Source of the DNA: CAZIGM01 sp964538675
GTDB lineage: Bacteria; Bacillota; Bacilli; Tepidibacillales; Tepidibacillaceae
Direction of reading: 5' to 3'
NCBI GenBank assembly: GCA_964538675.1
Contig: CAZIGM010000026.1
Location: 1 to 28,145, forward strand
Length of the DNA: 28,145 nucleotides
The notes under the pieces were generated by a model. The model ran no database searches and was not told the origin of the DNA. It was given only the letters and a program-made list of their open reading frames with translations. This document shows, in pieces, positions 1 through 7,504 of this stretch (positions within the stretch are counted from its first letter, which is position 1; every line of letters begins with the position of its first letter). The translations under genes and the position numbers were made by a program.

Positions 1-185
1 GATATATTATTTAATTGAAGTTTTTTTCCTTTTTTAAAAATATATACAATTAAAATAATTATAAATCCAATTAAATGATATACAAAATTACTAAAATAAG
101 ATCCTAAAATATTTGCTAACAATCCATTAATAGAAAGCATTATTGATACGATTATCCCAGTTAATAATGCTAGACCTTTATACAT
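1..185 (-). CDS. YdcZ-type (DUF606) DMT transporter, partial
   Basis: Only the first ~61 codons are in the window; the frame stays open to base 1. The ATG at 185-183 follows a GGAGGA ribosome binding site (complement of 191-196) by about 6 bases. The protein begins MYKGLALLTGIIVSIMLSIN, then NGLLANILGSYFSN, then a second hydrophobic stretch and KKGKK. Two membrane helices with this spacing, and the N-x-L-x-x-x-x-G motif after the first, are typical of the small YdcZ/DUF606 branch of the drug/metabolite transporter superfamily. It sits in the inner membrane; substrate unknown. It diverges from a Crp/Fnr-family gene 95 bases away, an arrangement that suggests the regulator controls it. The family call comes from the N-terminus only. 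Confidence 0.68.
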   Translation of the reverse strand, partial: MYKGLALLTGIIVSIMLSINGLLANILGSYFSNFVYHLIGFIIILIVYIFKKGKKLQLNNI

Positions 186-243
186 ATACTTCCTCCATAT
201 TTACAATATCTAATTAAAAGTTTATCATTTAAATATAAATACA

Positions 244-263
244 TATACGACATATGTCCTATA
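244..263. promoter_or_regulatory. palindromic candidate operator between crp-type gene and ydcZ-type gene
   Basis: The 20 bases TATACGACATATGTCCTATA pair with themselves at 18 of 20 positions; the core GACATATGTC (249-258) is a perfect 10-bp palindrome. It lies just upstream of the regulator's ribosome binding site (TAGGAG, 265-270) and about 60 bases from the divergent transporter start. Its size and symmetry fit a dimeric Crp-family protein, so autoregulation and control of the transporter are inferred. Confidence 0.5.
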
Positions 264-279
264 GTAGGAGTTTTTATTT

Positions 280-963
280 ATGAAAATTATAAATGACTAT
301 ACACAAAAATATCATTTTATAAAAAAAAATAAAATAGATACAATTTTAGATGAAAATATACTAACTTATGCAGAACTTCATTATTTTGAAAAAGGTGAGA
401 AGATTTTTCAGGCTGGTAATAACTTAAAATATTATTATTTTTTTGTAGAAGGCAAAGTTAAAGTATTCTCAATGTTAGAAAATGGTAAATCACTTTTATT
501 GAAATTTTATACTAATTTCGATGCATTAGGAGATGCAGAATTATTAAGGGATATTCCCATTCTTAATAACGTTGAAACGGTTGAAAATACTTATCTTATA
601 GCATTCCCAGCGGATATATTAAGAAAAACTTGTAGTAATAATATTAATTTTCTTAAATTTATGATTAATTCATTAAGTGCAAAACTCGAATCAAATAATA
701 ATAATAATTCCTATAACCTTTTATACCCCTTAGTCAATCGATTCTCAAGCTATTTAATAGAACACATATCTAATGATAAAGATTACATTATTTTAGACTC
801 ATCATATAAAGATATCTCTGAATTTTTGGGAACTACTTACCGTCATTTATCAAGAACATTAAAGGAACTAGAATTTAATGGTATTATTAAAAAGGAAGGG
901 GAAATGATTTTTATATTAAACAGAGATAAATTAAAAAAAATGGCAAAGAATATCTACAGATAA
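280..963 (+). CDS. Crp/Fnr-family transcriptional regulator (YeiL-like)
   Basis: A 227-residue protein with the two-domain Crp layout. Residues ~20-120 form a cyclic-nucleotide-binding-type beta barrel (FEKGEKIFQAGNNLKYYYFF, EGKVKVF, LGDAELL). A linker helix follows, and residues ~165-210 hold a winged helix-turn-helix (KDISEFLGTTYRHLSRTLKEL, split here as KDISEFLGTTY and RHLSRTLKEL, then a wing ending IIKKEG). The cysteine cluster of oxygen-sensing FNR is missing (one Cys only), so an iron-sulfur sensor is unlikely. The ATG has TAGGAG 9 bases upstream. It diverges from a YdcZ-type transporter, with a palindrome between them just before this gene. The overall look is closest to the YeiL branch. 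The inducer is unknown. Confidence 0.85.
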   Translation: MKIINDYTQKYHFIKKNKIDTILDENILTYAELHYFEKGEKIFQAGNNLKYYYFFVEGKVKVFSMLENGKSLLLKFYTNFDALGDAELLRDIPILNNVETVENTYLIAFPADILRKTCSNNINFLKFMINSLSAKLESNNNNNSYNLLYPLVNRFSSYLIEHISNDKDYIILDSSYKDISEFLGTTYRHLSRTLKELEFNGIIKKEGEMIFILNRDKLKKMAKNIYR

Positions 964-1004
964 TCTTAGATGATTAAGAAATTTTCTATTAGACCTAACT
1001 TATA

Positions 1005-1033
1005 TTGATTTATTTTCTTTTAACTGGTATTAT
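1005..1033 (+). promoter_or_regulatory. sigma-A type promoter for the ACT-PFL operon
   Basis: TTGATT (1005-1010), a 17-base spacer, and TATTAT (1028-1033) match the vegetative consensus. Transcription would start near 1040, giving a leader of about 150 bases that runs through two terminator-like hairpins before the ACT gene. Confidence 0.5.
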
Positions 1034-1087
1034 CAAGTTTAATAATTTAATAAAACTTATTAGACATTGCAAAGACTTTTAGAGGTT

Positions 1088-1113
1088 AAACTAAAATTAA
1101 GGTTAGTTTTTTT
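1088..1113 (+). terminator. intrinsic terminator after crp-type gene, or first leader hairpin
   Basis: AAACTAA (1088-1094) pairs with TTAGTTT (1103-1109) across an 8-base loop, and the T run goes on to 1113. It could end the upstream transcript. If the 1005-1033 promoter is used, it lies inside the leader of the ACT-PFL operon. Confidence 0.5.
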
Positions 1114-1135
1114 CTTTAAATCTTTATACATATCT

Positions 1136-1160
1136 GAGACTATTTATTTAGTCTCTTTTT
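1136..1160 (+). terminator. terminator-like hairpin in ACT-PFL leader
   Basis: GAGACTA (1136-1142) and TAGTCTC (1149-1155) form a 7-bp stem with a 6-base loop, followed by TTTTT. It ends only ~30 bases before the start codon of the ACT gene, a position typical of attenuators rather than gene-end terminators. Confidence 0.5.
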
Positions 1161-1189
1161 CTAATAACAAAAAATTGGAGGAATAATAA

Positions 1190-1459
1190 ATGAAAGCAGT
1201 AATTACTGTCGTTGGTAACGATAAAATTGGAATTATAGCAAAGGTAACTTCTATTCTCGCTAAACATAATGTTAATATATTAGATATAAGTCAAACAATT
1301 TTACAAAATTACTTTACTATGATAATGATTGTAGATTTATCAAAAATGAATGTGAATTTTGAAGAACTTTCAACTAACCTTTCAAAATTAGGTGAAGAGA
1401 TTCAATTATCTATTAAGATTCAACATCAGGATATTTTTAATGCTATGCACAAAATCTAA
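1190..1459 (+). CDS. ACT domain protein (UPF0237 family)
   Basis: An 89-residue protein made of one ACT domain. It opens MKAVITVVGNDKIGIIAKVT, with the G-N-D-K-I-G-I turn that binds amino-acid ligands in ACT domains. ILAKHNVNILDISQTI and the FTMIMIVD strand follow, giving the expected beta-alpha-beta pattern. Length is normal for stand-alone UPF0237 proteins. The start has GGAGGA 8 bases upstream. The next gene begins 18 bases downstream and is its usual partner, the PFL-family UPF0210 protein, so the two are one operon. The ACT protein probably senses a small metabolite and acts on the partner. The ligand is not known. Confidence 0.92.
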   Translation: MKAVITVVGNDKIGIIAKVTSILAKHNVNILDISQTILQNYFTMIMIVDLSKMNVNFEELSTNLSKLGEEIQLSIKIQHQDIFNAMHKI

Positions 1460-1477
1460 TATTGGGAGTTGATTTAC

Positions 1478-2836
1478 TTGAGCAATTTTAATAATATATT
1501 AGAAACAATAAACATGATTGAAAAAGATCATCTAGATATCAGAACTGTTACCATGGGTATATCATTATTAGATTGTATTGATTCAGATGGTAATAAAGCA
1601 AGACAGAAAATTTACGATAAAATAACTAAATGTGCAAAAAATTTAGTTGTTACAGCAGAAGAAATTGAAAAAATGTACGGAATTCCTATTATTAATAAAC
1701 GCATATCGGTAACACCTATATCTCTTATCTCCCAAGCAAGTAACGACAATGATTATGTTGAATATGCTAAAACGCTTGATAAAGCTGCACAGGCTGTCGG
1801 TATTAATTTTATTGGTGGGTTTTCTGCGCTAGTACAAAAGGGATATTCAAAAGGTGATATAAAATTAATTAATTCTATACCAGAAGCTTTAACTCAAACC
1901 GAAAGAGTATGCTCATCAGTTAATGTTGCAGACACAAAATCAGGAATAAATATGAACGCAATAAAAGATATTGGCTCAATAATTAAAAAGACAGCCTACC
2001 TAACAAAGGATAATAACAGTATAGGTTGTGCAAAATTTGTTGTCTTTGCAAATGCAGTTGAGGACAATCCTTTTATGGCTGGTGCTTTCCACGGTGTTGG
2101 TGAACCTGATACAGTAATTAATATTGGTATTAGTGGACCAGGGGCTATAAAATCGGCTTTAGAAAAAGTTAAAGGAGAAAGTTTTGATATAGTTGCTGAA
2201 ACTATAAAAAGAACAGCATTTAAAATTACTAGAGCCGGTCAGTTGATTGCAAATGAAGTTTCAGAAAAGTTAGGTGTCCCTTTTGGTATTATTGACTTAT
2301 CACTTGCACCAACCCCAATTGTTGGCGATAGTGTAGCTAGGATATTGGAAGAGATAGGTGTTGATAGCTGTGGAACACATGGAACTACAGCTGCTCTAGC
2401 AATGCTTAATGATGCAGTTAAAAAGGGTGGAATAATGGCATCCTCACATGTAGGGGGGCTTAGCGGTGCATTCATACCTGTCAGCGAAGACGAAGGAATG
2501 ATAAATGCTGTTAAAGTAGGCTCAATCAATTTAGATAAGTTAGAAGCAATGACTAGTGTATGTTCTGTTGGATTGGATATGATTGCAATTCCTGGAGATA
2601 CAAGTGACTCCACAATATCAGCAATTATTGCTGATGAGATGGCTATAGGAGTAATTAATAATAAGACTACGGCAGTAAGAATTATTCCTGTGTACGGAAA
2701 AAAAGTAGGCGAAGATGTTGAATTTGGCGGTTTGCTAGGTAGAGCGCCATTAATAAATGTAAACAAATTTGCTAGTAATAAATTTATTGATAGAGGTGGA
2801 AGAATACCTGCCCCAGTTCATAGTTTTAAAAATTAG
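1478..2836 (+). CDS. PFL family protein (UPF0210/DUF711)
   Basis: About 452 residues from a TTG at 1478, chosen because GGGAG (1464-1468) sits 9 bases before it. The earlier in-frame TTG at 1469 touches that site and is unlikely. The N-terminal segment LDIRTVTMGISLLDC, the block VCSSVNVADTKSGINMNA (residues ~148-165), the glycine-rich VINIGISGPGAIKSAL, and ISPLAPTP-like IDLSLAPTPIVGDSVA are hallmarks of this soluble family. The fold is related to pyruvate formate-lyase/ribonucleotide reductase barrels. No glycyl-radical motif is evident, so the name does not imply that reaction. Biochemical function is unknown. It is coupled to the ACT gene upstream, and a long hairpin follows its stop codon. 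Confidence 0.92.
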   Translation: MSNFNNILETINMIEKDHLDIRTVTMGISLLDCIDSDGNKARQKIYDKITKCAKNLVVTAEEIEKMYGIPIINKRISVTPISLISQASNDNDYVEYAKTLDKAAQAVGINFIGGFSALVQKGYSKGDIKLINSIPEALTQTERVCSSVNVADTKSGINMNAIKDIGSIIKKTAYLTKDNNSIGCAKFVVFANAVEDNPFMAGAFHGVGEPDTVINIGISGPGAIKSALEKVKGESFDIVAETIKRTAFKITRAGQLIANEVSEKLGVPFGIIDLSLAPTPIVGDSVARILEEIGVDSCGTHGTTAALAMLNDAVKKGGIMASSHVGGLSGAFIPVSEDEGMINAVKVGSINLDKLEAMTSVCSVGLDMIAIPGDTSDSTISAIIADEMAIGVINNKTTAVRIIPVYGKKVGEDVEFGGLLGRAPLINVNKFASNKFIDRGGRIPAPVHSFKN

Positions 2837-2841
2837 AAAAG

Positions 2842-2908
2842 ATATTTATCCAGATATGATAAGACCCCCACTTATGAAGTGGGGGTCTTATCATATCTGG
2901 ATAAATAT
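2842..2908. repeat. perfect 32-bp-arm hairpin element, copy 1, between convergent genes
   Basis: Arms 2842-2873 and 2877-2908 are exact reverse complements around a 3-base ATG loop. The inner part has a run of five C and five G in an otherwise AT-rich region. It separates the PFL gene from the convergent DUF554 gene and overlaps the first base of the latter's stop codon, so it could end transcripts from both sides, though neither side has a long T run. Thirty bases (2876-2905) recur exactly at 20027-20056, showing it is a dispersed element and not only a local terminator. Confidence 0.85.
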
Positions 2909-3624
2909 TAATTTAGAAAAGTTTTAATATTATTAAAAAAATTATTTATAACTGGAATATAATAAATTACTGGTAGGAACAGAGCAGGTAATAAATTTAA
3001 TGTTTTAATTTTTGCTATTTTTAATATATTTATACCAGTACTAAAAATTAATATTCCTCCAATTATTGATACTTGTCCTAATACTTCAGCTGTTATAAAG
3101 GGAGATATAAATTGGGCTGATAAATAAATTGTACCTTGCCATATAAATAACACCAGTGCAGATAATATTATTCCAATTCCATAAGTAGATGCCAATATTA
3201 AAGAAGTAATACCATCAAGTATAGCATTAGTAAACAACAATGTATTATCCCCTTTTAAAGCACTTTCTATTGGCCCTAAAATTGATAAAGTCCCAATACA
3301 AAATAGCAATATTGCTGTCGTTAATCCCTCTATTAAATTATTACCATTATTAGTTTTAAATTTATCTCCTAATCTATTAACTCTTCTGTCAAGATCAATA
3401 AATTCTCCTATAATTCCACCCACTACTAAACTTAATATAAATAATAAGGGTTCTGTATTTATAGACATATTACTTACAATCCATGTAGTACCCAAGGCAA
3501 TTGTAACTAAACCAATAGACTGTGTTGTAATGTTTTTATATTTTTCCTTTATTCCTTTTTTCAATACAGCTCCTAAAGAACTACCAATAATTATTGTCGA
3601 TACATTTACTATGGTACCTAACAT
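2908..3624 (-). CDS. DUF554 family membrane protein (YdfK/YqgA-like)
   Basis: A 238-residue, very hydrophobic protein with about six to seven membrane segments. It opens MLGTIVNVSTIIIGSSLGAV, with KKGIKEKYK after the first helix. A glycine-rich GGIIGEFIDLDRRVNRLGD segment follows, then FCIGTLSILGPIESALKGD, the conserved core of DUF554. The start has an AAGGGCGAG ribosome binding site. The function of the family is not established; transport is a guess from topology. Its stop codon runs into the long hairpin shared with the convergent PFL gene. The gene upstream (EAL protein) ends 88 bases before its start, so co-transcription is possible. Confidence 0.9.
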   Translation of the reverse strand: MLGTIVNVSTIIIGSSLGAVLKKGIKEKYKNITTQSIGLVTIALGTTWIVSNMSINTEPLLFILSLVVGGIIGEFIDLDRRVNRLGDKFKTNNGNNLIEGLTTAILLFCIGTLSILGPIESALKGDNTLLFTNAILDGITSLILASTYGIGIILSALVLFIWQGTIYLSAQFISPFITAEVLGQVSIIGGILIFSTGINILKIAKIKTLNLLPALFLPVIYYIPVINNFFNNIKTFLN

Positions 3625-3712
3625 ATAATCTCGCCCTTCTTTTTGTGCAATATATTAGTATTATATATTTTTATATTTTAATATTTCTTCTGATATATAG
3701 CAAATAATCGAA

Positions 3713-5449
3713 TTATATACCACTAACACAATTTAAAAAAAATAAATTCTTGTTTTTTATCATAGTAAATATCTCACGTGACAGTAATGGTTTAGAGAAG
3801 TGATAACCTTGTCCATAATCAACATCGGTTTCTAGTATTTTATTCATCATATTATTTGTTTCAATACCTTCTGCAACAATCTGGTAATTTAATACATGTG
3901 AATAAGATACAAGTAATTCTATCAATTTCATAACTTCATTACTATTATTTGCCTTTTTTATTAATGATCTATCTACCTTTAATTGTGAAATTGGTAATGA
4001 AATTATACTATTAATTGATGAATAACCTGTACCAAAGTCATCAATTGAAATCTTTAGACCTTTATTATGTAACTCTTTTAAATTACTAATAACTACTTCA
4101 TTTAAATCTAATGCGGTTGATTCAGTAATTTCTAGATAAATAAGTTCTTTATCAAATCCAGTTTTCGTGATAATATCTAATACTTGTCTGGCATAATCAT
4201 TTCTTTGTAGTTGTATTGGAGAAACATTTATTGACATTTTTGTACTTATACCTTTTTGCTTTAATTTTTTTCCAAAAATACAAGCCTGTTCAAGAACATA
4301 ATCTCCTAACTCATTTATTATCAAATTTTTCTCTGCTATCGAAATAAATTCATCTGGATAAACTTGCCCTAATTCAGAACTTTCCCAACGTATTAATGCT
4401 TCAAAGCCATTTATTTTACCCGTTTTCATATGAACTATTGGTTGAAAATTTAAATATATTTCATTATTGTCTAAAGCATTAAGTAAACATCTTTCAATAT
4501 TTAATTTACGTAAATGTAGTTTTTGTATTTCTCCATCATAATATGAAACTCCCAATATATTCTTATCCTTCATCATAGATATCATCTTTTGAGCATTTAA
4601 TAATATATTTTCCGGGTCACTTCCATCTCTTGGATAAGATAAAACACCTATCCTTGCATCCAGCTGGATATATCTTCCGTTTATACATATAGGAAATTTT
4701 ATCGTATCTAATACTAGTTGAACTAATTCTTCTTTTTTTTCTATGTAATTCTTACTTATAACTATTATAAATTCATCACTATAATTTCTAGCAATACAAC
4801 TATTGATTGGCACTATATTTAATAATCTATTAGCTATTACTTTTAATACTTCATCTCCAGTATGATAATTCATAATTTCATTAATTAAACTGAAATTTTT
4901 AATATCTATATATATGAACCAACCTTCTTTGATAGAAGAGCTTAGTTCATCAGCCAGTACTTCTCTTATTTTGTTTCTATTATAAAGTCCCGTTAATTCA
5001 TCATGATAAGCTAGATACAAAACTCTATCTTCATTCTTTTTCCTTTCAGTTATATCAGTATGAGATCCTACCATATATTCAATTTTGTTCTCTTTATTAA
5101 TAATTATTTTCCCAATAGCCTCAATCCAAATATATTCATTTTGTTTGTTTTTTACCCTATATCTTGTTTTTACGACATCTAATTTATTTACCGTTTGTAC
5201 CTCTACATTTTTCTCTAATATGTTCCTATCTTCTGGATATATTAAATTACTCCATTCCGAAAGTGTTGAATTTTTTAAGTTAACGTCAAAATTTTCATAA
5301 AAATTTGTATTATAAAAATGGACATTATTATCATTATCCATGAAAAATAACCCTTCATTTGAAGCCTCAAATATTATTTTTAGCTTCTCAATATCATTTT
5401 TTAATTTTTTTAACTCATCACATTTAACTTCTTTTTTGTTTTCTCCCAT
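3713..5449 (-). CDS. PAS-GGDEF(degenerate)-EAL c-di-GMP phosphodiesterase
   Basis: About 578 residues from the ATG at 5449. AAGAGGAG sits 7 bases before it and only 1 base before the other ATG at 5455. Order: short coiled N-terminus, PAS/PAC (~20-135, ending GSHTDITERKK), GGDEF (~140-300), EAL (~315-565). The GGDEF signature reads YSDEF (~223-227), lacking both glycines, so cyclase activity is doubtful. The EAL site looks complete: FEALIRW (Glu~350), Asn~408, YLEITES, IDDFGTGYSS, LKVDRS, IVAEGIET, YGQGYHFSKP. The likely role is hydrolysis of c-di-GMP to pGpG, with PAS sensing and a possibly GTP-binding GGDEF. No membrane segment is seen, so it should be cytoplasmic. The exopolysaccharide operon is 1.2 kb away. 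Confidence 0.92.
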   Translation of the reverse strand: MGENKKEVKCDELKKLKNDIEKLKIIFEASNEGLFFMDNDNNVHFYNTNFYENFDVNLKNSTLSEWSNLIYPEDRNILEKNVEVQTVNKLDVVKTRYRVKNKQNEYIWIEAIGKIIINKENKIEYMVGSHTDITERKKNEDRVLYLAYHDELTGLYNRNKIREVLADELSSSIKEGWFIYIDIKNFSLINEIMNYHTGDEVLKVIANRLLNIVPINSCIARNYSDEFIIVISKNYIEKKEELVQLVLDTIKFPICINGRYIQLDARIGVLSYPRDGSDPENILLNAQKMISMMKDKNILGVSYYDGEIQKLHLRKLNIERCLLNALDNNEIYLNFQPIVHMKTGKINGFEALIRWESSELGQVYPDEFISIAEKNLIINELGDYVLEQACIFGKKLKQKGISTKMSINVSPIQLQRNDYARQVLDIITKTGFDKELIYLEITESTALDLNEVVISNLKELHNKGLKISIDDFGTGYSSINSIISLPISQLKVDRSLIKKANNSNEVMKLIELLVSYSHVLNYQIVAEGIETNNMMNKILETDVDYGQGYHFSKPLLSREIFTMIKNKNLFFLNCVSGI

Positions 5450-5537
5450 ATGCATACTCCTCTTTAAATGGATTGACCCTATGAAATAACTTAACTATAT
5501 TTAGTGTGAATTCTACTACTTTATATAATATCAAGGC

Positions 5538-5585
5538 CGTATAGTAATATAATAAATACTTAAGTATTTATTATATTACTATACG
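5538..5585. repeat. 48-bp perfect palindrome without loop
   Basis: Left arm 5538-5561 and right arm 5562-5585 are exact reverse complements (24 bp each) with no spacer; the centre is ACTTAAGT. It stands in the 253-base gap between the divergent EAL and DUF2935 genes, about 90 bases from one start and 118 from the other. There is no T run after it, so it is not a standard terminator. A regulatory site or cruciform is possible. Confidence 0.85.
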
Positions 5586-5702
5586 AATTATTTAAAGAAA
5601 ATTTAGGAGTCTTATATATTTTCATTTTTTTACTTAGTATTATCCTTATCTATTTAACATATAAATTTATTACTATAGATTAAAATGAAAGGGGATATTC
5701 AT

Positions 5703-6626
5703 ATGATGTCTTCAAAAGATTTTATAAAGCAATCCTTAGAACTCAACTTGTTTTTTGCAAGGATTATGAAAGAACATTCTTTTTTTCTAGCAGCCGGATT
5801 ACTTAATAAAGATAAAACATTAATAAAACAAGCAAATATATTAAAAGAAAATTTTACTAGTTTATTATTTAACACCGTATGTCTTTCAAATGGTATTATA
5901 GATCAAAAAGAGATAGCCAGAGGAGATATTGTTACTGATTATACTTTAAATGCAGAATTAATTACAGAATATTATACAGGTATTAATCTTAATACTGATA
6001 TAACTTATGTAGAGAAGAACTTAGTTTCAACTCACTATTATATTGATGCTCCTCATCTAGACCAAAAGGTATACGCTCTAAATCAAAATGCAATAATATT
6101 GACCTCAAATATTATAAAATATAAAACTACATTACTAGAAAATATTATAAGTTGTAACTTGTTTTCTCTGAATTACCCACTTCTTATTGAACACTTAATA
6201 GATGAAGCAAAACTTTATTTAAAATTGTTAAAGGCACTTCAAAAGAGAGAGTATATATATTTTATTCAAAATACATTACAACAAGAAGCTTTTTGGAATG
6301 AGATTATGGCAGAACACGCAAAATTCATAAGAGGTTTTTTAGACCCTACTGAAGTAAAATTAATTGAAACTGCTAATGCATTTAGTATTGAATTTGACAA
6401 ATTGACTAAATTAGCACAGGAAGCGTCAGCTAAATCAGTTTCTGAAGACATAGTAACTAGTAAAAGTATAAAAGCGACCGAGGAAATTAAAGATTTTAAA
6501 ACTGCAGCTACAGAGGGTTTAATAAATTGTAAAATCAAATCGATTATCTTGCCATTATTAGGGGATCATGTGTTAAGAGAAGCGAATCACTATCTCAAAC
6601 TATTAAATATATTTAAAAAAGATTGA
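5703..6626 (+). CDS. DUF2935 domain protein
   Basis: About 307 residues from the ATG at 5703; AAAGGGG (5688-5694) is 8 bases upstream, while the earlier in-frame ATG at 5685 lies before that site. It has two similar halves. The first carries LELNLFFARIMKEHSFFLAAGL. The second carries FWNEIMAEHAKFIRGFLDP. Each is a helix with E/H residues spaced as in helical-bundle metal proteins (inference only). This matches the DUF2935 family of Clostridia and Bacilli. The protein is soluble with no signal peptide. Function is unknown. It runs towards the deacetylase gene, whose stop is only 4 bases away, with no terminator visible between them. Confidence 0.9.
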   Translation: MMSSKDFIKQSLELNLFFARIMKEHSFFLAAGLLNKDKTLIKQANILKENFTSLLFNTVCLSNGIIDQKEIARGDIVTDYTLNAELITEYYTGINLNTDITYVEKNLVSTHYYIDAPHLDQKVYALNQNAIILTSNIIKYKTTLLENIISCNLFSLNYPLLIEHLIDEAKLYLKLLKALQKREYIYFIQNTLQQEAFWNEIMAEHAKFIRGFLDPTEVKLIETANAFSIEFDKLTKLAQEASAKSVSEDIVTSKSIKATEEIKDFKTAATEGLINCKIKSIILPLLGDHVLREANHYLKLLNIFKKD

Positions 6627-6630
6627 TATA

Positions 6631-7500
6631 TTAATCATTTTCCTCTACCCATTCGACCACATTGTCCCAGGAAAATTTTGAAACAAGTACTCTTTTTATA
6701 AAAAAGGATGCATCTCCTTGTTTTACTAATCCTGGTTTTAAAGTGAATATTAACTCATACCCTAGATCTAAAAGAACTTCATCCGTTTTTGGCATTCCAA
6801 ACCCGTATGGATAGGCGTAATATGTAGAAGAAATCCCCAATTTTTCCTCTACTGTCTTAATCGTTAATTGTGTATCCAGAATAAAATCTACTATATTTGT
6901 CTCATATATAAAAGGGGGATTATTTTCTTTGTCTAATTTGTGCATTTGATGAGTATGTACACCTATTGTAACTAATCCTGATCTATTCATTTCTATAATT
7001 TGATTCCACGAAGCTAAATTTAAACCTTTAAACTTTGAATTTCCCACTTCTCCAGTTATAATAAATAATGTAAAAGGTATTTGTTTTTCTAGTAAAAAAG
7101 GAAATGCATTTTCATATACACTTATATCTACATCATCAAAAGTTAATAAAACACTTTTTTTAGGTATATCTATTTCATTATATAGATATTTTTTTAATTC
7201 ATCCGGTGTTATAAATTGATATCCTTTATCTAAAAAATATGTAATTTGTTCTATAAATTCATTTTCATAAATTGAATATAACATTAGCTCAGAATCTTTA
7301 GTGAAAAAAATTACCCATTTATCAAACATTTTGATTAGCGGGCTAGAATCTCGTATTCTATGATAGCTAAGTACAAGATATCCATCACCTGTAAGTATTA
7401 AATCCTCTTCATATTGGTTATTAAAATTTAATCTATTACTCATTGTGAAAGAACCATAAATAATAATTATAAATAAAAAAAGTGCTAACCATTTTTTCAT
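6631..7500 (-). CDS. PgaB/IcaB-type polysaccharide deacetylase
   Basis: A 289-residue extracytoplasmic enzyme. Residues 3-19 are an uncleaved anchor or signal helix (WLALFLFIIIIYGSF). The NodB/CE4 core follows: SYHRI (45-49), LLTFDDVD (TFDD 120-123, catalytic base and metal Asp), VHTHQMH (His 182-187 pair, metal ligands), and YAYPYGFG near the C-terminus. It should remove N-acetyl groups from a GlcNAc polymer, as IcaB and PgaB do. No C-terminal glycoside hydrolase domain is present, so it is the short Gram-positive-like form. GGAG lies 10 bases before the ATG. It follows the synthase gene by 4 bases, so the two are surely co-transcribed. Confidence 0.9.
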   Translation of the reverse strand: MKKWLALFLFIIIIYGSFTMSNRLNFNNQYEEDLILTGDGYLVLSYHRIRDSSPLIKMFDKWVIFFTKDSELMLYSIYENEFIEQITYFLDKGYQFITPDELKKYLYNEIDIPKKSVLLTFDDVDISVYENAFPFLLEKQIPFTLFIITGEVGNSKFKGLNLASWNQIIEMNRSGLVTIGVHTHQMHKLDKENNPPFIYETNIVDFILDTQLTIKTVEEKLGISSTYYAYPYGFGMPKTDEVLLDLGYELIFTLKPGLVKQGDASFFIKRVLVSKFSWDNVVEWVEEND

Positions 7501-7504
7501 AATG

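Noticed and set aside
2239..2766. Long open frame on the minus strand inside the PFL gene
   Set aside because: It lies wholly within a strongly conserved protein on the other strand and has no recognisable domain or start signal.
1478..2836. Pyruvate formate-lyase activity for the PFL family protein
   Set aside because: No glycyl-radical motif or paired active-site cysteines; the name reflects fold resemblance only.
3713..5449. Active diguanylate cyclase
   Set aside because: The signature is YSDEF; both glycines needed for GTP positioning are missing.
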